A stretch of 25,287 nucleotides of DNA from Candidatus Latescibacterota bacterium (GCA_021295675.1 JAGWBY010000066.1:1-25287), one strand, 5' to 3'; shown: positions 16,119-23,664, counted from the stretch's first letter. Translations and numbers: made by a program. Notes: generated by a model not told the origin, from the sequence alone.

Positions 16119-17000
16119 TGGTGCTCTGGCGTCGGTACCAATCAACGGTCCTGATCTATGCGATCTTGCTCCTCGTGCTCAGCGGCATGGTGGTGCCGCT
16201 GGTGTGGACCCTGCTCACCTCCTTCAAGTACAACGTCGATGTGACGCTCGGGTGGATTCCGCCGCGCTGGACCACGGACAATTACACCGGCGTGTTTCGC
16301 GCCTTCTCCTTCCTCCGCTACTACGCCAACTCGCTGTTCATCGCCACCGCCGTCACTGTGGTCCAAGTCGCCACCAGCGCACTCGCGGCGTACGCCTTTG
16401 CTCGCTTGCAGTTCCGGGGCCGCGACGTGCTCTTCCTCGGCTATCTATCGACGATGATGATTCCGGCCGACGTGCTGATGATCCCGCAATTCGTGCTGAT
16501 GAAGAAGATTCCCGAATGGCTGAACGCTCAGCGGCTTCCTCTACTTAAAGAGTCACTACATCGGCCATCCAGTAGGGCTGGACAGTTTCTTCGCCCTGAT
16601 CGCGCCAGGGTGTTTCAGCGCGTACGGAACATTCATGCTGCGACAGTTTTTGCTGGGTATTTCGCGCGAAATCGAGGAGGCGGCGCTCATCGACGGCTGC
16701 TCGGCGTGGGGCGTATTCTGGCACGTGGTGGTACCGCTGGCCAAACCGGCGTTGGGGGCCTTGGCGATTTTTACCTTCCTCGGGCGTTGGCGGGCTTTTC
16801 TCTGGCCGCTGATTATGACGGATTCGGATTCCATGATGGTGCTGCCGGTAGGATTGGCCAAGCTGTCGGATCTCTATGTCAACGACTACGGACTGATTTG
16901 CGCGGGATCGGTGTTGATGCTCGTGCCGATGATCGCGGTTTTCGTCTTTTTCCAGCGGTGGTTTATCAGCGGGATTCAGCTAGGGGCGGTGAAGGGGTAA
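16118..17000 (+). pseudogene. ABC importer inner-membrane permease (MalG/UgpE-like), frameshifted
   Basis: ATG 16118 overlaps the previous stop. The first frame gives a normal permease N-terminus to about 16530 (IPQFVLMKKIPEWLNA). The frame then shifts by +1 and gives FLYLKSHYIGHPVGLDSFFA, an EAA loop (EIEEAALIDGCSAWGVFWHV) and a normal end, SGIQLGAVKG, before TAA 16998-17000. The shift fits a deletion of length 2 mod 3, probably the short stretch between EWLNA and the next membrane segment. The unshifted frame would instead run on to 17062 as an unrelated tail. If the shift is real the importer is dead; if it is an assembly error the gene is a full-length permease of about 300 residues. Confidence 0.85.
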
Positions 17001-17032
17001 ACAATCCCAGTACTTGCCACTCCCAAAGAACC
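16968..17032 (+). repeat. Permease 3' end and spacer, repeated at 20310-20341 and 20998-21024
   Basis: Bases 16968-16999 recur at 20310-20341 with one mismatch in 32. Bases 17006-17032 recur exactly (27 of 27) at 20998-21024. In this copy the two blocks are six bases apart. In the distal copy they are separated by the nuclease gene. Confidence 0.85.
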
Positions 17033-17041
17033 CTCTATAAT
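17014..17041 (+). promoter_or_regulatory. Promoter of the MntA/HepT-type operon, probably leaderless
   Basis: TTGCCA (17014-17019) and a perfect TATAAT (17036-17041) are separated by 16 bases. The ATG of the first gene is at 17049, seven bases after the -10. Transcription would therefore start on or next to the start codon. No ribosome-binding site can fit between. Confidence 0.7.
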
Positions 17042-17048
17042 TCCCATT

Positions 17049-17357
17049 ATGGCCTCAGCTAAACATTTACCCATCAAAATTGATCGAAAAAAAATCGCCG
17101 CCTTCTGTCGTATGCACGGGATAGGCCGACTGAGTCTATTTGGCTCGGTCCTGCGGGATGATTTTGATCCAATTCACAGCGACGTAGATGTGCTAGTAGA
17201 GTTTCTACCTAGCCGGACCCCGGGCTGGGAATTTTTTATATGGCATGAAGAGTTAGAGGCCATCCTGGGACACAAGGTTGATCTGTTTTCAGGGCTGAAT
17301 CAGTGGTTAGAACCTCTCGTCCGTCAGGAAATGCTGCCACTCTATGAGCAAGCATGA
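17049..17357 (+). CDS. mntA: MntA-type minimal nucleotidyltransferase antitoxin
   Basis: The 102-residue protein has the nucleotidyltransferase signature LFGSVLRDDFDPIHSDVDVL: G32-S33, then D45-x-D47, with a third acidic residue likely at D78 in HKVDLF. Members of this family paired with HepT silence the toxin by adding AMP to its tyrosine. The gene overlaps the next one by 14 bases, the usual pairing. It lies just after the importer operon but has its own promoter. Base composition is somewhat more AT-rich than the upstream genes, fitting an acquired module. Confidence 0.85.
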   Translation: MASAKHLPIKIDRKKIAAFCRMHGIGRLSLFGSVLRDDFDPIHSDVDVLVEFLPSRTPGWEFFIWHEELEAILGHKVDLFSGLNQWLEPLVRQEMLPLYEQA

Positions 17358-17703
17358 CTATCGGGTTACGCTGCGGCAAATAGAGGAATATGCCGGTCGG
17401 GCACAGGAGATTTGTGCGAGCAAAACTCTGGATGAATTGGTGGGCGATTGGCAAGCGACTCTGGCCTTAGAACGGGCGCTGGAAATTCTCGGCGAAGCAG
17501 TGAAACGCCTGCCCAACGATTTGCGCAATCGCTATACCCAAGTGGAATGGCGGGCCATCGCCGGGATGCGGGATCGGCTCATCCACGGCTATGACGCGAT
17601 TAAACACGAAATCCTCTGGAATGCCGTGCACGAGCAGTTACCTACTCTACAGGCGACGATACAACAGATGCTCGACGATTTGGGAAGCAGCGACACGCGC
17701 TAA
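17344..17703 (+). CDS. hepT: HepT-type HEPN toxin ribonuclease
   Basis: The 119-residue HEPN (DUF86-like) protein carries the catalytic and modification motif R76-x4-H81-x-Y83 in MRDRLIHGYDAIKHEI. In studied HepT toxins the R and H cut RNA and the Y is AMPylated by MntA. ATG 17344 lies inside the antitoxin gene, so the two are translationally coupled. ALERALEILGEAVKRLP is the standard first helical region. Fragments of this locus recur at 21050-21080. Confidence 0.88.
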   Translation: MSKHDYRVTLRQIEEYAGRAQEICASKTLDELVGDWQATLALERALEILGEAVKRLPNDLRNRYTQVEWRAIAGMRDRLIHGYDAIKHEILWNAVHEQLPTLQATIQQMLDDLGSSDTR

Positions 17704-17771
17704 AATTCGCTGTCCCTCGTGAGCCGCAACTCGGCCTTTGCCCGGATCTGCTGTCAACAGGAGACCGACCC

Positions 17772-19595
17772 ATGACAACAATAAAACTTCCGCAGTCGTT
17801 CAGGGACCAAATAGACGAATGGCTGTACGTGATGCGGTGGACGACCAAAAAGTCGCGGGAAGCCTCTCCTGCCCTATTTGTGGCCCGCGCCGTTTTCTCG
17901 GCAGTCCAAGGACTGTTTGTCATCTTGCGCTGCGTTGCCATTTGGTGGGGGGTGGACTGGCTCATGGTGGCGCTGGAAGCTCCGCAGCAAAGCGAACAGA
18001 TGCTGACTCGGCTGGCGCTGCTGGCTGGGAGCCTGCTGGCGGTGGAGGCTGTCGGGCGACAGATTTCCTATTGGCTAGGTTCACGGGCGGCATTTCACCT
18101 TGAAATGCTTCTAAAGCGCGAATTCATCACCAAATCTTCGGAGCTCGACTTGGCGGAAATCGAAGCCGCGGGCGAACGAAAGCTGCTGGAGAACCGGCAT
18201 TCACTCGATTATACCGTCTGTGGGGTGATGGATTCGATATATGACTTCATTTTCCTCGGCGTGCAGGCGGTGGGGCTAGTAATTCTCTGTACCCTAATCG
18301 GCTGGCCAATCTTTGCGGCCGGGGCGGCCCTGCTGGTCGTGCATCTCGTCAAATGGCTGACTCGGCAGAAGAAATCCCGGGATGAGGAATGGAACCCTCT
18401 ATACTACCTCGAGCACCTGCTCTCAGACGAGCATCCTGCCAAAGAGATCCGTCTGTTTGGTCTCGTCCCCTATTTCAAAGGCATGGCCGAGGAGTTGGCT
18501 GAACGGCACTACCGCAAGCGATTATTCACCGTCAGAATGGCAGCCAGAAACTTGGTTTTCTACCTGCCTTTCCTAGCAATCGCCCTTGGTTTTGGCTATT
18601 GGATTGTTGAGCAAGTAACGGCCAAGGAGATTTCCCTAGGACTGGCCTGCATGGCTCTTATCGTCGTCTTCATTGCTCAGCAGGCCGTGTCGGGCATTTC
18701 CAAGATGACGTGGGCTTGGGAACGCTCGCTCGAAGGCATCCAAGGCTACCAAGCCTTTCTCGACATACAGCCGCAAATCAGACCTGAACCGAATCTTCCC
18801 GCGGTGCCGACCGATCTTGGCTCGGGCATTGTGTTTGAAGACGTCTCCCTGACCTATCCGACGAGCGACAAACCCGCAATTGAAGGGGTATCGCTGACCA
18901 TTCGGCCTGGCGAGCGCATTGCGCTGGTAGGCGAGAACGGCTCTGGCAAGACGACCTTTGTCAAGCTGCTGACCCGGCTCTACGATCCGACCGCAGGACG
19001 AATTCATCTCGGCGGCCGCGACCTGCGCGAATACAACGTGGAAACGTATCGCCAGCGCTTTGGCGTCATCTTTCAAGACTACATGCGCTATCACGGGACG
19101 GTCGCCGAGAACATCGGCTACGCGCAATACGAGCGGCTCGGAGATTTGGACGGCATCGCGGCCGCGGCTGAGAAAGCTGGCTTGCGCGAATTCATCGAGG
19201 CGCTGGACGAGGGATATCAGACCCGCATCGGCTCCTGGTTCGATCGCGGCACCGACCTATCGGGCGGACAGTGGCAGAAGATCGCCTTAGCGCGCGCCTT
19301 TTTCCGCCAATCCGACATTCTCGTTTTGGACGAGCCGACCAGCGTCCTCGATGCCCGCGCCGAATACGACATTTTCCAACGCTTCCTCGAACTGACCGCT
19401 GGCAAGACCACCATCCTCATCTCGCACCGCTTTTCGACCGTCCGCATGGCGGATACAATCTACGTGTTTCAGGAGGGGCGCATTGCCGAGCGCGGCAGCC
19501 ACCGAGAGCTGATGGCCCAAGACGGGCTCTACGCCGAACTATTCAATATGCAGGCCGAAGGCTTTTTGCTGGATAGTCAACGGGCCGCCGGGTAA
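17772..19595 (+). CDS. ABC exporter, fused membrane and ATPase domains
   Basis: The 607-residue protein starts at ATG 17772, eight bases after AGGAG. The N-terminal half has about six membrane segments. The ATPase half has Walker A GENGSGKTT (about 387), the signature LSGGQWQK (about 496), Walker B DILVLDEPTS (about 515) and the switch histidine in ISHRFST (about 549). All catalytic residues are present, so it looks functional as a homodimeric exporter of a lipid, peptide or drug. It sits between two toxin-antitoxin modules with no biosynthetic genes beside it. The substrate cannot be told from the sequence. Confidence 0.9.
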   Translation: MTTIKLPQSFRDQIDEWLYVMRWTTKKSREASPALFVARAVFSAVQGLFVILRCVAIWWGVDWLMVALEAPQQSEQMLTRLALLAGSLLAVEAVGRQISYWLGSRAAFHLEMLLKREFITKSSELDLAEIEAAGERKLLENRHSLDYTVCGVMDSIYDFIFLGVQAVGLVILCTLIGWPIFAAGAALLVVHLVKWLTRQKKSRDEEWNPLYYLEHLLSDEHPAKEIRLFGLVPYFKGMAEELAERHYRKRLFTVRMAARNLVFYLPFLAIALGFGYWIVEQVTAKEISLGLACMALIVVFIAQQAVSGISKMTWAWERSLEGIQGYQAFLDIQPQIRPEPNLPAVPTDLGSGIVFEDVSLTYPTSDKPAIEGVSLTIRPGERIALVGENGSGKTTFVKLLTRLYDPTAGRIHLGGRDLREYNVETYRQRFGVIFQDYMRYHGTVAENIGYAQYERLGDLDGIAAAAEKAGLREFIEALDEGYQTRIGSWFDRGTDLSGGQWQKIALARAFFRQSDILVLDEPTSVLDARAEYDIFQRFLELTAGKTTILISHRFSTVRMADTIYVFQEGRIAERGSHRELMAQDGLYAELFNMQAEGFLLDSQRAAG

Positions 19596-19622
19596 GTACT
19601 TCCCGTATTAAATTTAATGGCT

Positions 19623-19634
19623 CGCTCTAGAGCG
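19623..19634. promoter_or_regulatory. 12-bp perfect palindrome, possible operator of the RelB/RelE-type pair
   Basis: The palindrome CGCTCTAGAGCG lies 35 bases before the antitoxin start. Toxin-antitoxin operons are commonly repressed by their own antitoxin at such sites. No clear promoter elements could be placed with confidence around it. Confidence 0.4.
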
Positions 19635-19669
19635 CAAATCGGACAGTTAAAAGCAAGGAGTAAAAACAG

Positions 19670-19894
19670 ATGACCCAACTTCTGCAAAAGGCTTTCGAGA
19701 GAGCCGCCAAACTCCCGCAAGAGGAACAGGACAAATTTGCGCGTTTCCTCCTAGCCGAACTTGAGTCGGAGCGGCGATGGGCCAAGCTGTTTAGCCGCTC
19801 CGAATCAGAGGATTTGCTGGAGCGGCTGGCCGCTGAGGCCCTAGCAGCGCACCGGGCAGGACAGACTCAGCCTCTCAATATAGAAGAATTGTAG
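19670..19894 (+). CDS. RelB/Phd-like small antitoxin
   Basis: The 74-residue acidic, helical protein starts at ATG 19670 after a GGAG site. It begins MTQLLQKAFERAAKLPQEEQ and ends QTQPLNIEEL, a layout common to short antitoxins that wrap their toxin with a C-terminal tail. It is separated by two bases from the toxin gene. No DNA-binding motif is obvious. The call depends largely on the neighbour. Confidence 0.65.
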   Translation: MTQLLQKAFERAAKLPQEEQDKFARFLLAELESERRWAKLFSRSESEDLLERLAAEALAAHRAGQTQPLNIEEL

Positions 19895-19896
19895 GC

Positions 19897-20166
19897 GTGC
19901 GTTCGTTTACACAGACGAGCTTCTGGGATGCCTATCGTCTCCTTCCAGAACACGTACAACGGCAAGCACGCGAATCCTATCGGTTTTTCATATCAGATCC
20001 TCGTCATCCAAGCTTGGATTTCAAGCGCGTGAGTCAGCGGAGCCCAGTGTACTCGGTACGCGTGAGCATTGACTATCGTGCCCTCGGCGTCCTAGACGAA
20101 GGCGACATCGTGTGGTTCTGGATCGGTCCACATCACGAGTACGACCAGCTTCTCAAGCGAATATAG
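19897..20166 (+). CDS. RelE/ParE-superfamily toxin-like protein
   Basis: The 89-residue protein starts at GTG 19897. It reads HPSLDFKRVSQRSPVYSVRVSIDYRALGVLDEGDIVWFWIGPHHEYDQLL in order, which matches the RelE/ParE fold: a basic strand, SVRVSIDYRALG, then the C-terminal IGPHHEYDQLL. Members cut mRNA on the ribosome or poison gyrase; which applies here cannot be decided. The gene pairs with the antitoxin just upstream. Confidence 0.75.
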   Translation: MRSFTQTSFWDAYRLLPEHVQRQARESYRFFISDPRHPSLDFKRVSQRSPVYSVRVSIDYRALGVLDEGDIVWFWIGPHHEYDQLLKRI

Positions 20167-20309
20167 GATTACTGTACGGTAGGAAAAACGAGGGGTTTTA
20201 TGAGGTTCTGCGTGCCTCTCATTGCACTCGTGCAGAGTTTTTCGACTGCCACAGGGAATCAATTCGTGTACTTTGGAACGAGTATCCAGCTACCGCGTCT
20301 TTACCCCTT

Positions 20310-20341
20310 AGCGGGATTCAGCTAGGAGCGGTGAAGGGGTA
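20310..20341 (+). repeat. 32-bp copy of the permease 3' end
   Basis: One mismatch separates this from 16968-16999. It encodes the same residues SGIQLGAVKG and a stop, but the sequence upstream is not permease. The 143-base gap between the toxin stop and this repeat shows no other recognisable content. The GAAGGGG in it lies about seven bases before GTG 20348 and may serve as that gene's ribosome-binding site. Confidence 0.8.
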
Positions 20342-20347
20342 GCAGAT

Positions 20348-20965
20348 GTGAATGAATCTTTGCGACGCATTCTCCCGAACCGCCTCACTGGCGACGAGCC
20401 GCTGCATTCAGGCGGCAATCCCATTCGGCCCAAAGAGACTGTTCTGAATTTCTGGCAATGGTCAGCATCGGATTTAATCGACAATACGCAGCGGGGCGCT
20501 CTCGCGGAATATATCGTTGCGCTCGCCGTCGGGGCGGCGGACGACACGCGAGGTTCGGGGTGGACTTCCTACGACGTTAAAACTCCCGCTGGCATCAAAG
20601 TTGAAGTAAAGTCATCGGCGTATATTCAGAATTGGGCACAAAAAAAGGAATCAACGCCGCGATTCAGCATTAGGCAGGCTTTCGCATGGAACCCTGACAC
20701 CGATACTTACTCAGATGAGAAAATTCGGGACTCGGACATCTACGTTTTCTGTCTGCATAAGCACCGCGACAAGGAGACCTTAGACCTCCTCGACGTGTCC
20801 CAATGGGACTTCTACATTCTCCCAACCGCCGCGTTGGAGCGCGAGGCGAAAGAGCAAAAAACCATCGGGCTTGCATCTCTGGATCGACTTGGCGCACGTA
20901 AGGTGTCATTTGGACAAATTTACGATACTCTCCGAGATGTACTGACAACCTCTAAAACGCCGTGA
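20348..20965 (+). CDS. PD-(D/E)XK-like nuclease, hypothetical
   Basis: The 205-residue protein starts at GTG 20348; the nearby ATGs at 20346 and 20352 are out of frame. RGALAEYIVALAVG (E54), SYDVKTP (D76) and IKVEVKSSAYIQNW (E86-V-K88) follow the order of a PD-(D/E)XK active site, as in restriction and repair nucleases. It has no methyltransferase or helicase partner next to it. It lies exactly between two halves of the repeated sequence, so it was probably inserted there. Possible roles are a stand-alone defence nuclease or a restriction remnant. The product family is not recognised by name. Confidence 0.65.
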   Translation: MNESLRRILPNRLTGDEPLHSGGNPIRPKETVLNFWQWSASDLIDNTQRGALAEYIVALAVGAADDTRGSGWTSYDVKTPAGIKVEVKSSAYIQNWAQKKESTPRFSIRQAFAWNPDTDTYSDEKIRDSDIYVFCLHKHRDKETLDLLDVSQWDFYILPTAALEREAKEQKTIGLASLDRLGARKVSFGQIYDTLRDVLTTSKTP

Positions 20966-20997
20966 GCGCAAGGATTCTCAAGTCAGTCCTACAAATC

Positions 20998-21080
20998 CCC
21001 AGTACTTGCCACTCCCAAAGAACCAGTGGAGTTTCTACCTCGCCGGACCTGATGAATTGGTGGATGATTGGCAAGCGACT
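20998..21080 (+). pseudogene. Mosaic remnants of the MntA/HepT locus
   Basis: Three short blocks follow one another. 20998-21024 equals 17006-17032 exactly, including the -35 TTGCCA. 21025-21049 matches 17195-17219 in the antitoxin with two mismatches. 21051-21080 matches 17431-17460 in the toxin with two mismatches. The intervening 162 and 211 bases are gone. No product is possible. The last block touches the stop codon of the minus-strand methyltransferase at 21079-21081. Confidence 0.8.
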
Positions 21081-21879
21081 ATTGCGCTGGCCTCTGCAAA
21101 GCTACTGTGAGCCAAACTGGTAGGGCGGCCCGAGGATTCTCGTTCCAGTCCAACAGACGCTCATCAGTCCCCGACAGATATGAAGAATCCTGCCAGTATC
21201 TTGAATCCTCGGCAGGACTCTCCAAAATTTGCCGCAAGATGAATCCCGACGTTGCCACGGGGTTGAGAATGTCCGCCAGCGTCCAGTTGAACTCAAACCT
21301 GCCATCCTTCTCACTCCCAATGGACCCAGTTTCCCAATAGGACTTCTCAACCTCAATCGGTCTAATCTGATCTTTCCAAGGCCGCTGGAACGGATGAATA
21401 TCATAGAAGACGTAATGTCCCCCTAGACGCAGGATGCGAAAGATCTCATTGAAGACCGCATGCAAATCTGCAATCCAAACGAAGAACCCGTTAGAGGAAC
21501 AGACTAAGTCGAATCCCTCGTCTCCTATAGACTTTAGGTCGGCAGCATCGGCTTGCACAAAGGCGATAGATAACCCTAGCTCCTCTGCTCGTCTAGCGGC
21601 CACTTCTAGCTGCTGTTCAGAGATATCTATCGACGTGACGTTTGCTCCCATCCCAGCAAGAGCAAACGCCGCGTAGTTATCGCCGCTGCCAATGACGCAC
21701 ACATCCTTGCCCGATATGTTGCCGGTAACCTCGTGAATCAGTTGAAGCGCGCCGCCGGCAAAGCCGAGATCAGGCTCGTTGGGGCAACGTTGCCACAATC
21801 CGTCCTTGTCGCGAAGCCCCTCCCACTGCTTAGCGGCTTCGTTCCAGTGACGTCGGTTGGAATCGTGCATGTCGTTCAT
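21079..21879 (-). CDS. Class I SAM-dependent methyltransferase
   Basis: The 266-residue protein starts at ATG 21879 on the minus strand, with AAGGTG about eight bases before it. SAM motif I is VCVIGSGDN at 60-68, the acidic residue is D85 in VTSIDIS, and DLVCSSNGFFVW and LRLGGHYVFYDIHPFQ follow in the expected order. The methyl acceptor is unknown. It lies seven bases downstream of the next methyltransferase, forming a two-gene operon. Its C-terminus runs to the edge of the MntA/HepT debris, so the last residues may differ from its relatives. Confidence 0.85.
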   Translation of the reverse strand: MNDMHDSNRRHWNEAAKQWEGLRDKDGLWQRCPNEPDLGFAGGALQLIHEVTGNISGKDVCVIGSGDNYAAFALAGMGANVTSIDISEQQLEVAARRAEELGLSIAFVQADAADLKSIGDEGFDLVCSSNGFFVWIADLHAVFNEIFRILRLGGHYVFYDIHPFQRPWKDQIRPIEVEKSYWETGSIGSEKDGRFEFNWTLADILNPVATSGFILRQILESPAEDSRYWQDSSYLSGTDERLLDWNENPRAALPVWLTVALQRPAQ

Positions 21880-21886
21880 AGCCAGT

Positions 21887-22546
21887 TCACCTTGGCACCT
21901 GAATCTTGATTCCCCAAGACAGAGTAGAGAATCTGATCGTCTCTACGGAGAGACCCAGACTACGCAGGTATCCGACAGACGCATCGACGTGCCAAAAAAA
22001 CTCTTCTTCAATAGCGTCCGCCGTAGCGTCGTCGCCAATGGAACGATAGTGATCAATCAAAACTCTCTCCTCTTGTGCGCTCTCCAACATTAGATCCCCA
22101 AATAGCGCACGCCCCCCAGGCAATAGCCGCCGCACAAGCCGGTCAAACAGAAGTTCTTTCTCCTGTTGGGTGAGATGATGAACGACGTATGTACTAACCG
22201 CGACATCGAACGGAGAAGGATCGGCGTCGAAGTACTCCAGTATATCTGCTTGGACATACGAGACATGGGATGCGCCACAGAGCTTTTGTCTGGCGATCTT
22301 GCTCATTTCAGTAGAGACATCGACGCAAACAAGAGATCGGCACAGCGGTAAGCGAACGGTCAAATTTCCAGTCCCAGAACCAAGCTCTACAACGGTCGAG
22401 TCTTGGTTGATACCCGCATTCTGCGCGACCCAGTCGAGGACCTCAGTATAGCCCTCCCGAATAGGATCTTCAGACCTAAGCACATCCCGATCATAGGTAG
22501 CCGCGTCCTCGTCGTGATTGTACAGATCTACGTGGCTACTTCTCAT
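21887..22546 (-). CDS. YrrT-like class I SAM-dependent methyltransferase
   Basis: ATG 22546 gives 219 residues and has GGAGG nine bases upstream, so it is preferred to the GTG at 22573 further out. AATYDRDV precedes motif I VELGSGTGNLT (53-63), then D76 in CVDVS, DVAVSTYVVHHLTQQEK and LLPGGRALFGDLML. The order and wording resemble B. subtilis YrrT-like putative methyltransferases. It shares an operon with the methyltransferase downstream. The IS end lies 29 bp before its start codon, so the insertion may have altered its promoter. Confidence 0.85.
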   Translation of the reverse strand: MRSSHVDLYNHDEDAATYDRDVLRSEDPIREGYTEVLDWVAQNAGINQDSTVVELGSGTGNLTVRLPLCRSLVCVDVSTEMSKIARQKLCGASHVSYVQADILEYFDADPSPFDVAVSTYVVHHLTQQEKELLFDRLVRRLLPGGRALFGDLMLESAQEERVLIDHYRSIGDDATADAIEEEFFWHVDASVGYLRSLGLSVETIRFSTLSWGIKIQVPR

Positions 22547-22575
22547 CTGCGTCATCCTCCGACAGCATTTCACTA

Positions 22576-22597
22576 AGTGATGTTACGCAGCCTTTAG
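22576..22597 (+). repeat. Left terminal inverted repeat of the IS
   Basis: The repeat begins AGTGATGTTACGCAG and matches the reverse complement of 23643-23664 in 21 of 22 positions. The transposase stop codon (22583-22585) lies inside it. Confidence 0.85.
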
Positions 22598-23620
22598 CTT
22601 CTGTAATTCGTCAAAGGCGTGTCGAATGGCCTTGAGATAGAGTTTTGATCGAAGGGCAAACGGATTCATCCGCTGCTTGATGCGCAACCACTCTAGCGAG
22701 AAGGCCGCATAGATGGCCATAAAGACATGGTTGCTTTGGGTACGGACCCGTTTGGTCGGCGACTTGGCCAACGCGGCATGGGACTTGAGCGTTTTGTGAA
22801 AGACTTCGACTTTCCACCGTTTTTGATAGATCGTCTCAAGGGCGTCTTCATGTTGGTCGAGATTACTACAGGCCAGATACAACATGCCGGTGGAATCGTC
22901 TTTGTTTGTAAAGACTCGCCGATGCAGCAGGACGGGAAAAGGCCGTCCTTTGATCGAGGCGGTTACCGGCGTGGGGTCTGACCAGTCCAGCGTATCGATG
23001 CGCACGAAGCGGCCGTGGGCTTTGTCTTGTAGGCTCAAGGCGACCGTCCGGTTGGATTGGAGGGCGACGATAAAGTGTTTCTTGAGGTCTTGGCGGATAC
23101 ACAACAGGTTTTCCTTGGCCGCAAACCAACTATCGGCCCGATTCTGTTGGCAGGTGCGTAGCATCTGCCGCAGCAATTGGTTTTTGGTCACCGCGCTTTT
23201 GCGCTTGACCCGACGCGTTTGTAGATCGCAAAACCGAATCGGTTTACGCACGAACTCATAGGCCACCGGCACACTGACATCCCCGGCCTGATAGATGCAA
23301 TTGAGCAGATTCAAGCCTTTGACCGAGCAGTTTTTACTATGATCGAAGTGCCAACAGATCAACTCATTTTCATCCGTGTGCGGCTTTTCCTGAATCGTGT
23401 CATCGAAAATGAGCACCCCGTCTTCCCGCTCGATGGTGCGTACCACGGTTTTGACTTGATGCCAGAGCTCTTTCGACGTGTACTCGGCTTGGGACAGAAA
23501 GCGCGTTACTTGGTCGTGGCTGATTTGGCCATCCAACAGAGACGAAAGGCCGGTGGCGGTCGTCGCGCCAAAAGAGCTCAACAGATAATCGCTATAGAGG
23601 TCTAACAGTTTTTTATCCAT
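22583..23620 (-). CDS. IS701/IS4-like DDE transposase
   Basis: ATG 23620 (MDKKLLDLYSDYLLSS) is preferred to the TTG at 23629. The 345-residue product has D73/D74 in IFDDTIQEK, D163 in ADSWF and E272. The IS4-superfamily signature Y-x2-R-x3-E-x6-K is complete: Y265, R268, E272, K279 in IYQKRWKVEVFHKTLK. From memory, relatives have about eight residues between CQQN and ADSWF where this protein has one, so about seven may be missing in frame just before the second catalytic aspartate. It may therefore be inactive. Confidence 0.85.
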   Translation of the reverse strand: MDKKLLDLYSDYLLSSFGATTATGLSSLLDGQISHDQVTRFLSQAEYTSKELWHQVKTVVRTIEREDGVLIFDDTIQEKPHTDENELICWHFDHSKNCSVKGLNLLNCIYQAGDVSVPVAYEFVRKPIRFCDLQTRRVKRKSAVTKNQLLRQMLRTCQQNRADSWFAAKENLLCIRQDLKKHFIVALQSNRTVALSLQDKAHGRFVRIDTLDWSDPTPVTASIKGRPFPVLLHRRVFTNKDDSTGMLYLACSNLDQHEDALETIYQKRWKVEVFHKTLKSHAALAKSPTKRVRTQSNHVFMAIYAAFSLEWLRIKQRMNPFALRSKLYLKAIRHAFDELQKLKAA

Positions 23621-23642
23621 GACAAACAAGATAAACCAAACC

Positions 23643-23664
23643 CTAAAGCCTGCGTAACATCACT
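23643..23664 (-). repeat. Right terminal inverted repeat of the IS
   Basis: On the plus strand it ends TGCGTAACATCACT, the reverse complement of the left repeat, with one mismatch (G for C at position 16 of the repeat). Confidence 0.85.

Larger units (their letters stand above)
22576..23664 (-). mobile_element. IS701/IS4-like insertion sequence, 1089 bp
   Basis: It is bounded by 22-bp terminal inverted repeats (22576-22597 and 23643-23664) with one mismatch, and holds one transposase gene on the minus strand. No convincing target-site duplication flanks it: CACT occurs on both sides, but on the left it is separated from the repeat by one base. It lies between the methyltransferase operon and a 5'-truncated IS630-like gene. 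Confidence 0.85.

Noticed and set aside
20302..20341. 8-bp inverted repeat TACCCCTT / AAGGGGTA around the 32-bp permease-end repeat
   Set aside because: The left arm is not present in the proximal copy and the right arm is part of the permease coding end, so chance is the simplest explanation.
22547..22573. GTG start at 22573 for the YrrT-like methyltransferase
   Set aside because: The GGAGG site falls inside that extension and is well placed for ATG 22546.
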